Below, in pieces: positions 1-7,580 of a stretch of DNA of 64,000 bases. Within the stretch, counting starts at the first letter, position 1. Every line of letters starts with the position of its first letter. The notes beneath the pieces were generated by a model. The model saw only the letters and a list, made by a program, of their open reading frames with translations. It did not search any database and was not told where the DNA came from. The stretch is from Anabaena azotica FACHB-119. Lineage in GTDB: Bacteria; Cyanobacteriota; Cyanobacteriia; Cyanobacteriales; Nostocaceae. The stretch lies in the NCBI RefSeq assembly GCF_014697625.1, contig NZ_JACJSG010000014.1, positions 100,280-164,279 of the forward strand, read 5' to 3'. Made by a program: the position numbers and the translations under genes.

Positions 1-912
1 GAAGTTATAGGAAATAGACCTTGGCAAGGATATGTAGCAGAAATTTATATTGCTGATAGAGCTATATCCAAAAATGAAGCATCACAAGGTTTATCTAATG
101 CTAGTTACTTTAATCAACTTGGTAATTCTTTAGTAGCACATTATGAATTAAATGGTAAATGTTGCTATCAAGACCAAACCGGAAATCAGCCCAAATTATT
201 ATGGCGAGGAAAGCCTGTAACTGTACCAGAAAGCCAGGGTGTGTTTCTGAGTGCAAATCATTGGTTGAGAACATCTGCTCCTGTGACGACTCTCAGCCAA
301 AGAATTAGTCAGACATCAGAGTTTACCATTAGTACTGCGATCGCTACTACAAAATTAGACCAGAAAGGCCCTGCAAGGATTATATCTATTGCTGATAGTT
401 CTCTACGCCGCAATTTGACCTTGGCACAACAAGGAAATAGCTTAGATTTACGCTTACGTACACCGCTTACAGGGGAGAACGGGTCAGATTTAAATCTAAA
501 TATACCTAACATTTTTACAGATAATTATCTTCATCATATTATCATCACCTACGCCAGAGGTACTATGCAAGTTTATGTAGACAATATAGATAATTTCTAC
601 TCTTTTAACTTGCTAGATTTAATTCCTAGAGAACAACGCATTTTTTATTATGCCATAACTTTTATTCCTTTAGGCATAGGCTTAAGTATAATAACTCTGC
701 TAGCTCAAAAGAGATTAATATTTTATCGATTTGTATTTTATAGTGGAGTATTGATACCTTCTTTAATGTTAGAAACCATTTTAGTAAGTGAAAGTGGCAA
801 GAATTTCAGCCTAAAAAACTTATTACTGGGTATTTCATTTACAGCATTAACTATGCTGCTTTTGAGAGTAAGGGCGGCGCGATTAAAAAAAGTACATAAA
901 TTTCAGTTTTAG
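1..912 (+). CDS. LamG-like lectin-fold protein with C-terminal membrane segments (5' partial)
   Basis: The reading frame is open from the first base of the window to the stop at 910-912, so the N-terminus is missing and 303 codons are visible. The first ~200 residues have the look of a LamG/concanavalin-A-like sandwich domain: alternating beta-rich segments, an AEIYIADRAIS stretch of the kind seen near the end of such domains, and a second similar unit with HHIIITYARGTMQVYVDN. After about residue 210 come three hydrophobic segments, a short loop and a basic tail (RVRAARLKK), suggesting anchoring in a membrane with the lectin-like part outside. Cyanobacteria carry such LamG modules fused to VanZ-like membrane parts, which this may be. 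The substrate is unknown. A GTG at 241 is an internal codon, not the start. Confidence 0.6.
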   Translation, partial: EVIGNRPWQGYVAEIYIADRAISKNEASQGLSNASYFNQLGNSLVAHYELNGKCCYQDQTGNQPKLLWRGKPVTVPESQGVFLSANHWLRTSAPVTTLSQRISQTSEFTISTAIATTKLDQKGPARIISIADSSLRRNLTLAQQGNSLDLRLRTPLTGENGSDLNLNIPNIFTDNYLHHIIITYARGTMQVYVDNIDNFYSFNLLDLIPREQRIFYYAITFIPLGIGLSIITLLAQKRLIFYRFVFYSGVLIPSLMLETILVSESGKNFSLKNLLLGISFTALTMLLLRVRAARLKKVHKFQF

Positions 913-990
913 TTATATACATTTATCTATTTTCTGTTTGCTTTTAATTGTTGATACCAATTCTATGAGAAGCTGCAACAGACAAATTCT

Positions 991-1018
991 GTAGAGACGT
1001 TGCATGCAACGTCTCTAC
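991..1018. repeat. 28-bp palindromic repeat (GTAGAGACGTTGCA type)
   Basis: GTAGAGACGTTGCA is followed directly by its exact reverse complement, giving a perfect 14-bp stem without loop. A near-identical copy with one base changed lies at 43681-43708. Such short palindromes are scattered between genes in Nostocales genomes; no function is known from the sequence. Confidence 0.85.
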
Positions 1019-1056
1019 AACAACTTGACAATCAACAGCATGGGTAAGGGTACAAA

Positions 1057-1084
1057 GTAGGGGCGCACATCTGTGCGCCCCTAC
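1057..1084. repeat. 28-bp palindromic repeat (GTAGGGGCGCACA type)
   Basis: GTAGGGGCGCACAT is followed by a near-exact reverse complement ending in CCCCTAC. A related, slightly decayed copy lies at 14561-14587, just after the nitroreductase stop codon. It may act as a transcript-end hairpin but has no T-tract. Confidence 0.8.
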
Positions 1085-1368
1085 CCACGTATTTGTCGCA
1101 TTCTTTTTTCAAATTGGTATTATTTCGGGCTATTTTTACGCAAAGCTGCGATGCGTTCACGCATAGTTTATTAATGCCAATACCATAATATTGACTTGTT
1201 CAGACTTATCAAATTTATAGCAATTATCTAAAAATAATTCATTTAATATCAATTAATAAATCATTGTTCTGAGAAAAAATTAAACTTAATATACTTTGTA
1301 ACAGCTTCTTAAAACTCTGTTATTCCCTAATACCTTTGGCAATTTTTATTATCACTACCGAACGAAAA

Positions 1369-2055
1369 ATGACAATTATGTTTGGTTCACGTCTCGCCTG
1401 GCTTGTTCCTGTAACGTTAACTTTACTCGGTTTAGGGACAAGTATACAAACAGCAAAAGCAGAGAATACTAATAATTATCAATTTAGCGTTGACTACTCT
1501 ACATTGGTTGAATTAGATTTCAACTATAGACCAGACTTAGAAATTGTTAGAGCAACCATCACAGGTGAGAGTACCACAGATGCTCCTTATGGTTTAGATT
1601 TTTTTACCAGCAACACCTACGGTAAACTTCAACCTGTTGAAGATCCATCAATTCGCAGATATAACTTTAATTCAGACCCTAGCGTATTTGGTTTATCAGA
1701 GGAACCAACACTTTTTGATGTTTATTATGGTAGTGGGGATAACAAATTATTTGGTAGAGCCAATGACAGGGCGGAGATTAATCTTACAGAAGGGACTATT
1801 AGGGGTGGTGGTACTATAACTATTTATGATGGAACAGGCATATTTAAAAATGCTACAGGTACTATAACTTTTACCCAACAAGATAGGCTTGATCCTTCAG
1901 GAGGCCCTAGTAGGGGGTTGGCTACACTCAACTTCAACTTGCAGACTCCCCAGGAAGTTCCAGAACCAGCAGCTACCACAACTTTAATTGGTACAGGTGT
2001 CGTCGCAGCCGGTTTACAAATCAGAAAACGCAAAACTGAAAAGTTGAAAGTATAG
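1369..2055 (+). CDS. PEP-CTERM sorting-domain exported protein
   Basis: This is an exported protein of 228 residues. The start is placed at the ATG at 1369; a TTG frame reaches back to 1336 but would add unusual residues before the signal peptide. Residues 1-33 form a signal peptide with cleavage expected after AKA. The C-terminus has the PEP-CTERM arrangement: PEP motif in VPEPAATTT, a short hydrophobic helix (LIGTGVVAAGLQ) and a basic tail RKRK. Proteins with this signal are thought to be processed by an exosortase at the cell surface and often occur in exopolysaccharide or sheath contexts. The middle is a beta-rich domain with repeated GTIT/GTGIF motifs and no recognisable catalytic residues. 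It stands alone, with no exosortase in the window. Confidence 0.8.
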   Translation: MTIMFGSRLAWLVPVTLTLLGLGTSIQTAKAENTNNYQFSVDYSTLVELDFNYRPDLEIVRATITGESTTDAPYGLDFFTSNTYGKLQPVEDPSIRRYNFNSDPSVFGLSEEPTLFDVYYGSGDNKLFGRANDRAEINLTEGTIRGGGTITIYDGTGIFKNATGTITFTQQDRLDPSGGPSRGLATLNFNLQTPQEVPEPAATTTLIGTGVVAAGLQIRKRKTEKLKV

Positions 2056-2450
2056 CAGGGGACAGGTGATAGGTGACAGGAAACAGCTATAAAACCCCTT
2101 TTCTTTTAGTTAGTAGTGGCGTGGCAAAACTAAACTTGTGCATTAGCCAACAATCTATCATCCTATTCATCTGCGTTCATCTGCGTTCATCTGCGTTCAA
2201 ATCTAATACAAAATTTTAGCCTAGATAAGCCAGTAGGGTGCGTCAGTATGAATATTTTCTTGATATAGCTAGAGTTTCTTGTACTGACGCACCCTACATT
2301 TTGGATATTTTTTATCTGGAATTCCCTTAAAAGTGCCTACAAGTTGAATGTTTTCACACCTAACTCTTATCTCGCATAAAACTATATTTTCAGGCGGGAT
2401 GGGCTTTAGATTTGCTGTGAATCTTTTTGATTTTGTCTTGCTGACTTCAT
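2056..2450. other. Intergenic region with STRR-like sequence and a long inverted repeat
   Basis: After the stop lies a GGGGACAGGTGATAGGTGACAGG type repeat, then TCATCTGCGT in three tandem copies near 2167-2198, then the inverted repeat at 2233-2297. No gene is supported. The region separates two convergent genes. Confidence 0.55.
2233..2297. repeat. Inverted repeat with 16-bp arms (GTAGGGTGCGTCAGTA)
   Basis: GTAGGGTGCGTCAGTA at 2233-2248 is matched by its exact reverse complement at 2282-2297, with a 33-base AT-rich loop. A sequence of the same family (TAGGGTGCGTCAG) is found in the repeat at 48911-48922. It lies between two convergent genes and may work as a terminator hairpin, or be a small non-autonomous mobile sequence. 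Confidence 0.8.
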
Positions 2451-3332
2451 TTACATGGGCGGTAACTCTAAAGGGACTGTTCCTAAGAAACCCTTGCGAT
2501 AATCTGTTAATAGTTGCCTAGCGGTTCTTTCTACATCACCTTTGTAACGATGTTCTGCTAGGGCGTGTAAATAACCTTCTCCTGTGTGGGGTATGGGGTC
2601 GAGTTCATAACGAGCGTATAAGGGCGATTTTGGTAGTAATTCACCGGCTTGTTCTTCCAGAGAAGTAAGTAAATCTACTAATGCTGCTGCTACTAGCTGA
2701 TTGTCGTATGATGCTTCACCAATATCATCACAAATTGCTAGTTTCACTGCTGCTTCTTGATTACCTAATTTAGCGGGAATGACACCAGGTGCATCTAGTA
2801 ATTCTAACTGGTCAGAAATTCGCACCCAGCGTAGCTGACGAGTCACCCCTGGACGGGCTGCACTTTCTACAACTCGCTTACCCAATAAGCGGTTAATTAA
2901 GGCTGATTTGCCAACGTTAGGAAAACCAATGACAACTGCACGGACGGGACGAGGTAGCATTCCCCGATCGCGTCTTCGTTGATTCAGTTCTACCCCAGCA
3001 GCTTGGGCTGCTTTTGACACCGCCACGACACCTTGACCATGTTGTGCATTGGTAAAATAAGGTGTTTCGCCACGATTTTTAAAATAATCTACCCACAGCG
3101 ATCGCACTTGTGCAGGTATCATATCCAAGCGATTGATTACCAACACTCGCGTTTTACTTCCCACCCACTCATCTATTTGTGGATGGTGCGTAGCTAAAGG
3201 TATCCGTGCATCTCTCACCTCAAATACCACATCTACCCGCGATAGCTGTTCCTTGAGGTTCTTTTCCGCCTTGGCAATATGCCCCGGATACCATTGGATT
3301 AAGTTTAATTTGTAGTTATCTGTTAAGCCCAT
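2451..3332 (-). CDS. ylqF: Ribosome biogenesis GTPase YlqF/RbgA
   Basis: This is a GTP-binding protein of 293 residues, the usual length for the YlqF/RbgA family, which acts in late assembly of the 50S ribosomal subunit. The G motifs are in circularly permuted order, the hallmark of the family. G4 (NRLD, 67-70) comes first, then the P-loop GFPNVGKS (136-143), and the G3 motif DAPG starts at residue 180. NRLD replaces the canonical NKxD, a change also seen in relatives. The N-terminal WYPGHIAKA stretch is typical of the family. It is expected in the cytoplasm, bound to pre-50S particles. The gene is followed by the VOC gene in the same direction after about 80 bp of repeat sequence containing CAGTTGACAGT units; co-transcription is not evident. 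Confidence 0.93.
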   Translation of the reverse strand: MGLTDNYKLNLIQWYPGHIAKAEKNLKEQLSRVDVVFEVRDARIPLATHHPQIDEWVGSKTRVLVINRLDMIPAQVRSLWVDYFKNRGETPYFTNAQHGQGVVAVSKAAQAAGVELNQRRRDRGMLPRPVRAVVIGFPNVGKSALINRLLGKRVVESAARPGVTRQLRWVRISDQLELLDAPGVIPAKLGNQEAAVKLAICDDIGEASYDNQLVAAALVDLLTSLEEQAGELLPKSPLYARYELDPIPHTGEGYLHALAEHRYKGDVERTARQLLTDYRKGFLGTVPLELPPM

Positions 3333-3412
3333 AGTTATCAGTTGACAGTTGACAGTTAACAGTTGACAGTTGTGATTTTCTTCCTGCCCTCGGCCTACGG
3401 CCTCCTGCCTTC

Positions 3413-3796
3413 TTAATTATTACCTGTAATAGCTTGATGCAAAATCAGACGATTGCCGTCTGGGTCGTAGGCGTAAATTTCTCGACCGTGGGAGGCGATC
3501 GCAATTTCTCCTGGTGGCGGATAACCTAAATTGGTGATGTGTGCGATCGCAACTTCTAAGTTATTTACCTCTAAACACAAACTTACCTTACTTTTGGCTG
3601 CATTTTGAAATTCTAACTCGTGAGTTTGTTTAGGTTTAAAAATTCCCAATCGCATTCCAGCCAGATTAAACTCAGCATACACATTGGGGATGTTGGTTAT
3701 TGGTTGTTGTTGTAATAAGTTAGTGTAAAAATTGACTAGCTTATCAAGATTGATTGTTGCCAGAGTCATCAGTGCTGTTGTGTAGTTAATGGTCAT
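3413..3796 (-). CDS. VOC superfamily (glyoxalase/bleomycin-resistance-fold) protein
   Basis: A protein of 127 residues with the fold pattern of the vicinal oxygen chelate superfamily. It has an N-terminal beta-alpha unit (LATINLDKLVNFYTNLL), a middle strand (AEFNLAGMRLGIFKP), and the C-terminal ending REIYAYDPDGNRLILHQ, where the late Glu/Asp residues commonly contribute to a metal site. Members range from glyoxalase I to dioxygenases and antibiotic-binding proteins, and sequence alone does not tell which. A complete chelate triad cannot be confirmed by eye. The neighbours (ylqF, DAHP synthase) give no functional hint. Confidence 0.75.
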   Translation of the reverse strand: MTINYTTALMTLATINLDKLVNFYTNLLQQQPITNIPNVYAEFNLAGMRLGIFKPKQTHELEFQNAAKSKVSLCLEVNNLEVAIAHITNLGYPPPGEIAIASHGREIYAYDPDGNRLILHQAITGNN

Positions 3797-3941
3797 TGGT
3801 CAGTAGGCAGTTGACAGTTATCAGGAAGCTTCCCCTTCCCCCTTCCCCCTTCCCCTTTCCCCCTTCCCCTTTCAAGAAAAAGGAGTATTTAGCGTGCTAA
3901 ACACTCCTTTTTTTAATCAATAAGTTGACTTAAATCTATTT
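3797..3941. other. Polypyrimidine tract and terminator region between two minus-strand genes
   Basis: A CCCCTTCCCCCTT tract covers about 3827-3870 on the plus strand, followed by the terminator hairpin at 3877-3914. Confidence 0.6.
3877..3914 (-). terminator. Rho-independent terminator of the DAHP synthase gene
   Basis: The arms AAAAAGGAGTATTTAGC and GCTAAACACTCCTTTTT pair with a single mismatch around a two-base loop. It lies just downstream of the DAHP synthase stop and has A and T runs on both sides, so it could work in both directions. Confidence 0.85.
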
Positions 3942-5000
3942 TTATGCTATTGCAGCTACTGGTTGCGGCCAGCGTCCTACGGCTTTACCTATAACTGCTA
4001 ATTCTTGCATTAAATGGTCGAAACGCTCTGGTGTCAGGGATTGTGGCCCGTCGGATAGGGCTTTTTTAGGATTGGGGTGTACTTCTATCATCAGGGAATC
4101 GCTACCAGCTGCGATCGCCGCCATAGCCATTGAAGGCACAAACTCAGCCCAACCTGTACCATGACTGGGGTCAATCATAATAGGTAGGTGAGTCAACTTC
4201 CGCAATACCGGCACGACCGACAAATCTAGAGTATTACGTGTATACTGACGGTCAAAAGTACGTATACCCCTTTCGCATAAAATTACATTCGGGTTGCCTG
4301 CTGCCAGAATATACTCGGCTGCCATTAACCAATCTTCAATAGTAGCAGCCATACCCCGCTTCAGCAGCACTGGCTTTGGTTGCGCCCCTACTTTTTTCAG
4401 CAGGGAGAAATTCTGCATATTTCTTGCGCCTACCTGAATAACATCAGCCACTTCCGCGATAATTTCCAATTCCGCCGCGTCCATAACTTCAGTGATCACA
4501 CCCAAGCCACTAACTTCTCGCGCCTTTGCCAACAATTCCAAAGCACTTTCGCCATGTCCTTGGAAGGCGTAAGGGGAAGTACGAGGCTTATACGCACCAC
4601 CGCGCAAAAACTTAGCTCCAGATGCTTTGACGCGCTGCGCCGTCTCAACGATCATTTCCTCATTTTCGACAGAACAGGGGCCAGCCACCACCACCAAAGG
4701 ATGATGTTCACCAAATATAACTGGGCCATCAGGCGTATTCACCACCACTTCCGAAGCTTCGCCATGACGATATTGACGGCTAGCTCGTTTATAAGGCAAT
4801 TCTACTCGTAATACTTGCTCAATCCAAGGGCTAACTTCCTGAATTTGTAAGGGATCTAAATCGGCAGTTTCCCCTACTAAACCAATTACAACTTTGTGTT
4901 TGCCGACAATTTTTTCTGGTGTCAGCCCCCAACTACTTAATTCTTCACTAATACGGTTGATTTCCACTTCCGGGGAACCAACTTTCATGACTACTATCAT
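3942..5000 (-). CDS. aroF: 3-deoxy-7-phosphoheptulonate synthase (DAHP synthase, type I-beta)
   Basis: The enzyme condenses phosphoenolpyruvate with erythrose 4-phosphate in the first step of the shikimate pathway to aromatic amino acids. The 352 residues begin with a ferredoxin-like regulatory domain (about 1-70), typical of the beta subgroup that also occurs fused to chorismate mutase. The catalytic barrel follows, with VAGPCSVE, the substrate-binding loop GGAYKPRTSPYAFQG, VGARNMQN, LLKRGM, ILCERGIRTF and the metal/phosphate motif IDPSHGTG near the end. No mutase domain is attached. A second Met at residue 5 is a possible alternative start. Transcription ends at the hairpin just downstream. 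Confidence 0.95.
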   Translation of the reverse strand: MIVVMKVGSPEVEINRISEELSSWGLTPEKIVGKHKVVIGLVGETADLDPLQIQEVSPWIEQVLRVELPYKRASRQYRHGEASEVVVNTPDGPVIFGEHHPLVVVAGPCSVENEEMIVETAQRVKASGAKFLRGGAYKPRTSPYAFQGHGESALELLAKAREVSGLGVITEVMDAAELEIIAEVADVIQVGARNMQNFSLLKKVGAQPKPVLLKRGMAATIEDWLMAAEYILAAGNPNVILCERGIRTFDRQYTRNTLDLSVVPVLRKLTHLPIMIDPSHGTGWAEFVPSMAMAAIAAGSDSLMIEVHPNPKKALSDGPQSLTPERFDHLMQELAVIGKAVGRWPQPVAAIA

Positions 5001-5160
5001 ATAAAAATCCTTAATTAATAGTGATCAGTATTTGAGTCAGGGGACTGGGGATTGGGTACTGGGGACTGGGTAGTGATAAGTAAGTAGTTCTTCTGCCTCC
5101 TGCCTCCTGCCTCCTGAAAAACAATAGGCTTTATCCTGGTTCTTCTATATTAATTGCTGA
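5001..5160. repeat. Short tandem repeat cluster (GGGGACTGGG / CTCCTGC types)
   Basis: Between the tnpB gene and the DAHP synthase gene are tandem GGGGACTGGG-like units (about 5040-5073) followed by TGCCTCC units (about 5093-5116). These low-complexity repeats recur throughout the window. Confidence 0.6.
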
Positions 5161-5186
5161 CCTGATCAACGATTTAAAGTGAAGTA

Positions 5187-5215
5187 CCACAGGTTTCGCT
5201 ACGCTGCACCTGTGG
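5187..5215 (-). ncRNA. Hairpin over the 3' end of tnpB, candidate end of an omegaRNA/reRNA
   Basis: CCACAGGT (5187-5194) and ACCTGTGG (5208-5215) form a perfect 8-bp stem whose loop contains the tnpB stop codon at 5199-5201. In IS200/IS605 and IS607 elements the right end overlaps the tnpB 3' end and is transcribed as the guide RNA that TnpB carries, so a subterminal hairpin here fits. The full RNA and guide portion would lie around 5050-5300; the exact right end is not determinable from one copy. Confidence 0.4.
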
Positions 5216-6377
5216 CTTCCTGTCCTGAACCAGTATCTCGGTTCATACCTAGTATCTCAACTAGCTGATCAGGCGTAAATTTCCCTTCTTCCAAGGGTAT
5301 TTTTGACTCAGAGAACAACATCAGGTTGAGGGCAGCATTAATATCTCTGTCCCAAAAACTTTTGCACTCTGGACACTCCCACTCACGAATGGCAAGTGTT
5401 AAATCTTGTTTGATGTAGCCACAATTAGAGCATCTTTTTGAACTGGGAAAAAATCTGTCTACATAATGAACTTCACAACCGTAGACATCTCCCTTGTATT
5501 CCAACATTGTGAGGAAATTACCCCACGCTACATCGCTTATCTGTTTGGCGAGTTTACGGTTTTTTACCATTCCCTTAATATTTAGACTTTCTGCTGATAT
5601 TCTTTGGTTCTCGGATACCAGTTTCAGACTAATTTTGTGTTGGTAATCTTGCCGTTGTAATCGTACTCTTTCGTGAATCTTAGCTACAGCCAATCTAGCT
5701 TTACTGCGATTACTAGAGCCTTTATTTTTTCTGCTTAATCTCCTCTGTCTTATTTTCAGTCGGCGTAAAGATTTTTGAAAATACTTAGGGTTCTCAAACT
5801 TATCACCCTTTGATGTGATTGCAAATTCTTTGAGTCCTAAATCCAAACCAATCTTGTCACCATTCAAAGGTGCATGAGGGATATCTTGCTCGGTTACTAT
5901 TGATGCGTAATATTTACCAGATGGGATCTTAAATATGGTGACATTTTTTGGTGTTCCTAACATCTCCCTATGGATTACCATCTTGATAGGTGTCATCTTA
6001 GGGAGATTGAGAAACCCATTATTGTCTATTAAAAAGTGTTGTGGCACTCTGAAAGATTGCCGATTGCTTTTCTTTTTAAAGTTTGGGAATCCTCCTACCT
6101 TTTTAAAAAATCTAACAAATGCTGACTCTAAATCCTTAAGAGTCTGTTGTAATGCTTGGGAGTTAACCTCTTTAAGCCATTCAAATTCTGACTTTAAACC
6201 TGTTAAAAGCTTTGCCCATTCTTTGTAACGCAGAGACTTTTTAGACTCAGCGTAAACATCTGTCGTGAGTCTCAAAAAATGGTTGTACACAAACCTGGAG
6301 CAACCAAAACACTTTGCCAAAAATGCTGATTGCTCTTTATTTGGATACAGTCTGAATTTGTAAGCCTTATTTCCCAT
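5199..6377 (-). CDS. tnpB: TnpB family RNA-guided nuclease / transposon accessory protein
   Basis: A 392-residue TnpB-type protein. The start is placed at the ATG at 6377, giving the typical N-terminus MGNKAYKFRLYPNKEQ; a TTG frame reaches back to 6404. The RuvC-like site looks intact: D179 in IGLDLG, E263 in AESLNIKGM and D345 in DRDINAALNL. The zinc finger has four cysteines (C316, C319, C335, C338). These proteins use an RNA encoded at the element's end to cut DNA and help keep IS200/IS605 or IS607 elements in place. No TnpA or serine recombinase is next to it, so this is a tnpB-only (IS1341-like) copy whose mobility would need a transposase supplied in trans. Confidence 0.88.
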   Translation of the reverse strand: MGNKAYKFRLYPNKEQSAFLAKCFGCSRFVYNHFLRLTTDVYAESKKSLRYKEWAKLLTGLKSEFEWLKEVNSQALQQTLKDLESAFVRFFKKVGGFPNFKKKSNRQSFRVPQHFLIDNNGFLNLPKMTPIKMVIHREMLGTPKNVTIFKIPSGKYYASIVTEQDIPHAPLNGDKIGLDLGLKEFAITSKGDKFENPKYFQKSLRRLKIRQRRLSRKNKGSSNRSKARLAVAKIHERVRLQRQDYQHKISLKLVSENQRISAESLNIKGMVKNRKLAKQISDVAWGNFLTMLEYKGDVYGCEVHYVDRFFPSSKRCSNCGYIKQDLTLAIREWECPECKSFWDRDINAALNLMLFSESKIPLEEGKFTPDQLVEILGMNRDTGSGQEATGAA

Positions 6378-6669
6378 GAGGCTTAATATACAATACTTAT
6401 CCAATTCAAGTCAATTAGTTAAGTGCCATAGACTTTGGCTTTGCTCTCCCATGCCACACTCCGCTACGCTGCGTATGGTGTCGAACCGCAAAGATGATAA
6501 ATACTTATACTATAAAAAACTTGAGCGCCCAGTGCCTTTTACTACTTATGGGATTTAGTGGCTGATTTATCAGCATTTGGTAATGTTGAAGTTATGCAAA
6601 TATAAACTTCAACATTGACTCCAACACTTACCCAACAAGAAAGTTATCTGAACACTTGAGCGCCGTTTT
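6378..6669. other. Intergenic region upstream of tnpB with inverted repeats
   Basis: This probably contains the left end of the TnpB element. Around 6450-6485 lies an imperfect palindrome (CCACACTCCGCTACGCTGCGTATGGTG) whose core CGCTACGCTGC is shared with the hairpin at the other end of tnpB. AACTTGAGCGCC occurs near 6519 and CACTTGAGCGCC near 6652. No gene is supported. Confidence 0.5.
6582..6616 (-). terminator. Hairpin downstream of the PAM68 gene, likely transcript end
   Basis: AATGTTGAAGTT (6582-6593) and AACTTCAACATT (6605-6616) are exact reverse complements with an 11-base loop. It lies 54 bp after the PAM68 stop. There is no long T-run, so termination is inferred from position and stem strength. 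Confidence 0.5.
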
Positions 6670-7140
6670 TTACGCCTTTTTTTGTCGCGTTTCGCGCCAA
6701 CCTTCTACCATGCGTCCCCAGTTGGTGCTAAATTCACCTAAACCGAAAAGACTACCCTCTCTTTCCACATCCCAAGAGGCGGAGAGAACGCCATAAGTAA
6801 TACCCAACACACCCAAACCAAAAAGTCCCATATTCACTAATAAAACAGCGATGGGAGCTAGTTGGATATGAGCATAAGTAGCTAGCAAATAGCTAACAAC
6901 TAAGGTAGCAATACCCAAAGCTGTGGGTATACCGCAAAATGCGGCTACACGCCGGATCATTCTCTGGCTTACCACTTCGGGAATTGCCATCTCTTGTTTA
7001 GTGTAGAGTCGCGGCTTTTTATCTTGCTTGTCAGCTTCTTTTAGCTGTACTGCTGGCTGACTGGGAGCTTTTGCAGGTTTTTGGCGCTTTTTTTTCGGTT
7101 CAAAAGGCAAACGACTGCGTTCAGATTCTTCAGCAGGCAT
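6670..7140 (-). CDS. PAM68-family photosystem II assembly protein
   Basis: A 156-residue membrane protein with a long charged, lysine-rich N-terminal half (KKKRQKPAKAP) and two hydrophobic helices (about 82-104 and 108-130). A short tail follows that contains WDVEREGSLFG and the conserved-looking end GEFSTNWGRMVEGW. This is the architecture of PAM68, a thylakoid protein that assists early photosystem II assembly in plants and cyanobacteria. It follows rpsO after only 12 bp in the same direction, so the two are most likely one transcript. A hairpin 54 bp after the stop probably ends it. Confidence 0.82.
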   Translation of the reverse strand: MPAEESERSRLPFEPKKKRQKPAKAPSQPAVQLKEADKQDKKPRLYTKQEMAIPEVVSQRMIRRVAAFCGIPTALGIATLVVSYLLATYAHIQLAPIAVLLVNMGLFGLGVLGITYGVLSASWDVEREGSLFGLGEFSTNWGRMVEGWRETRQKKA

Positions 7141-7152
7141 AAAAGGTAGTCC

Positions 7153-7422
7153 CTATCCACGAATACCGAGACGACTAATCAAAGCTTGGTATTTTTCCCG
7201 ACTTTCTTGTTGCAAGTAAGCCAGAAGGCGCTTGCGATGACCAATAAGTTTTAACAAACCCCGGCGGGAAGAATGGTCTTTTTTATTGGCTTGCAAATGC
7301 TCACTAAGGCGGTTAATGCGCTCGGTTAGCATAGCGATTTGGACATCGGTAGAACCGGTGTCAGTTCCATGCACTTGGAAGTTATTAATTATTTCTTGTT
7401 TGCGCTGTTGCGTCAGAGCCAT
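7153..7422 (-). CDS. rpsO: Small ribosomal subunit protein uS15
   Basis: The 89 residues are full length for S15, which binds the central domain of 16S rRNA early in 30S assembly. The family signature is easy to see: [15 protein letters not shown], then [19 protein letters not shown] and the basic stretch [11 protein letters not shown]. It is the first gene of a probable two-gene unit with PAM68. The upstream region (7423-7580) contains tandem GGGGATT units and CAACTGTCA units but no obvious strong promoter. Confidence 0.97.
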   Translation of the reverse strand: MALTQQRKQEIINNFQVHGTDTGSTDVQIAMLTERINRLSEHLQANKKDHSSRRGLLKLIGHRKRLLAYLQQESREKYQALISRLGIRG

Positions 7423-7580
7423 GATTGATTCAATTTATATTCGTTCTAAATGTATGCAGCAGTCTCTCATCATATCACAGGGGATTGGGGATTGGGGATT
7501 GCGGACTAGGGAAGGGGGAAAGGGGAAAGGCACAACTAATAACTGATAACTGATAACTGTCAACTGTCACCTGTCAACTG

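Larger units (their letters stand above)
913..1368. other. Intergenic region with two perfect palindromic repeats
   Basis: No coding region is supported. It holds two separate 28-bp palindromes (991-1018 and 1057-1084, listed separately) and, from about 1180, AT-rich DNA that probably contains the promoter of the PEP-CTERM gene. No clear -35/-10 pair stands out. Confidence 0.6.
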
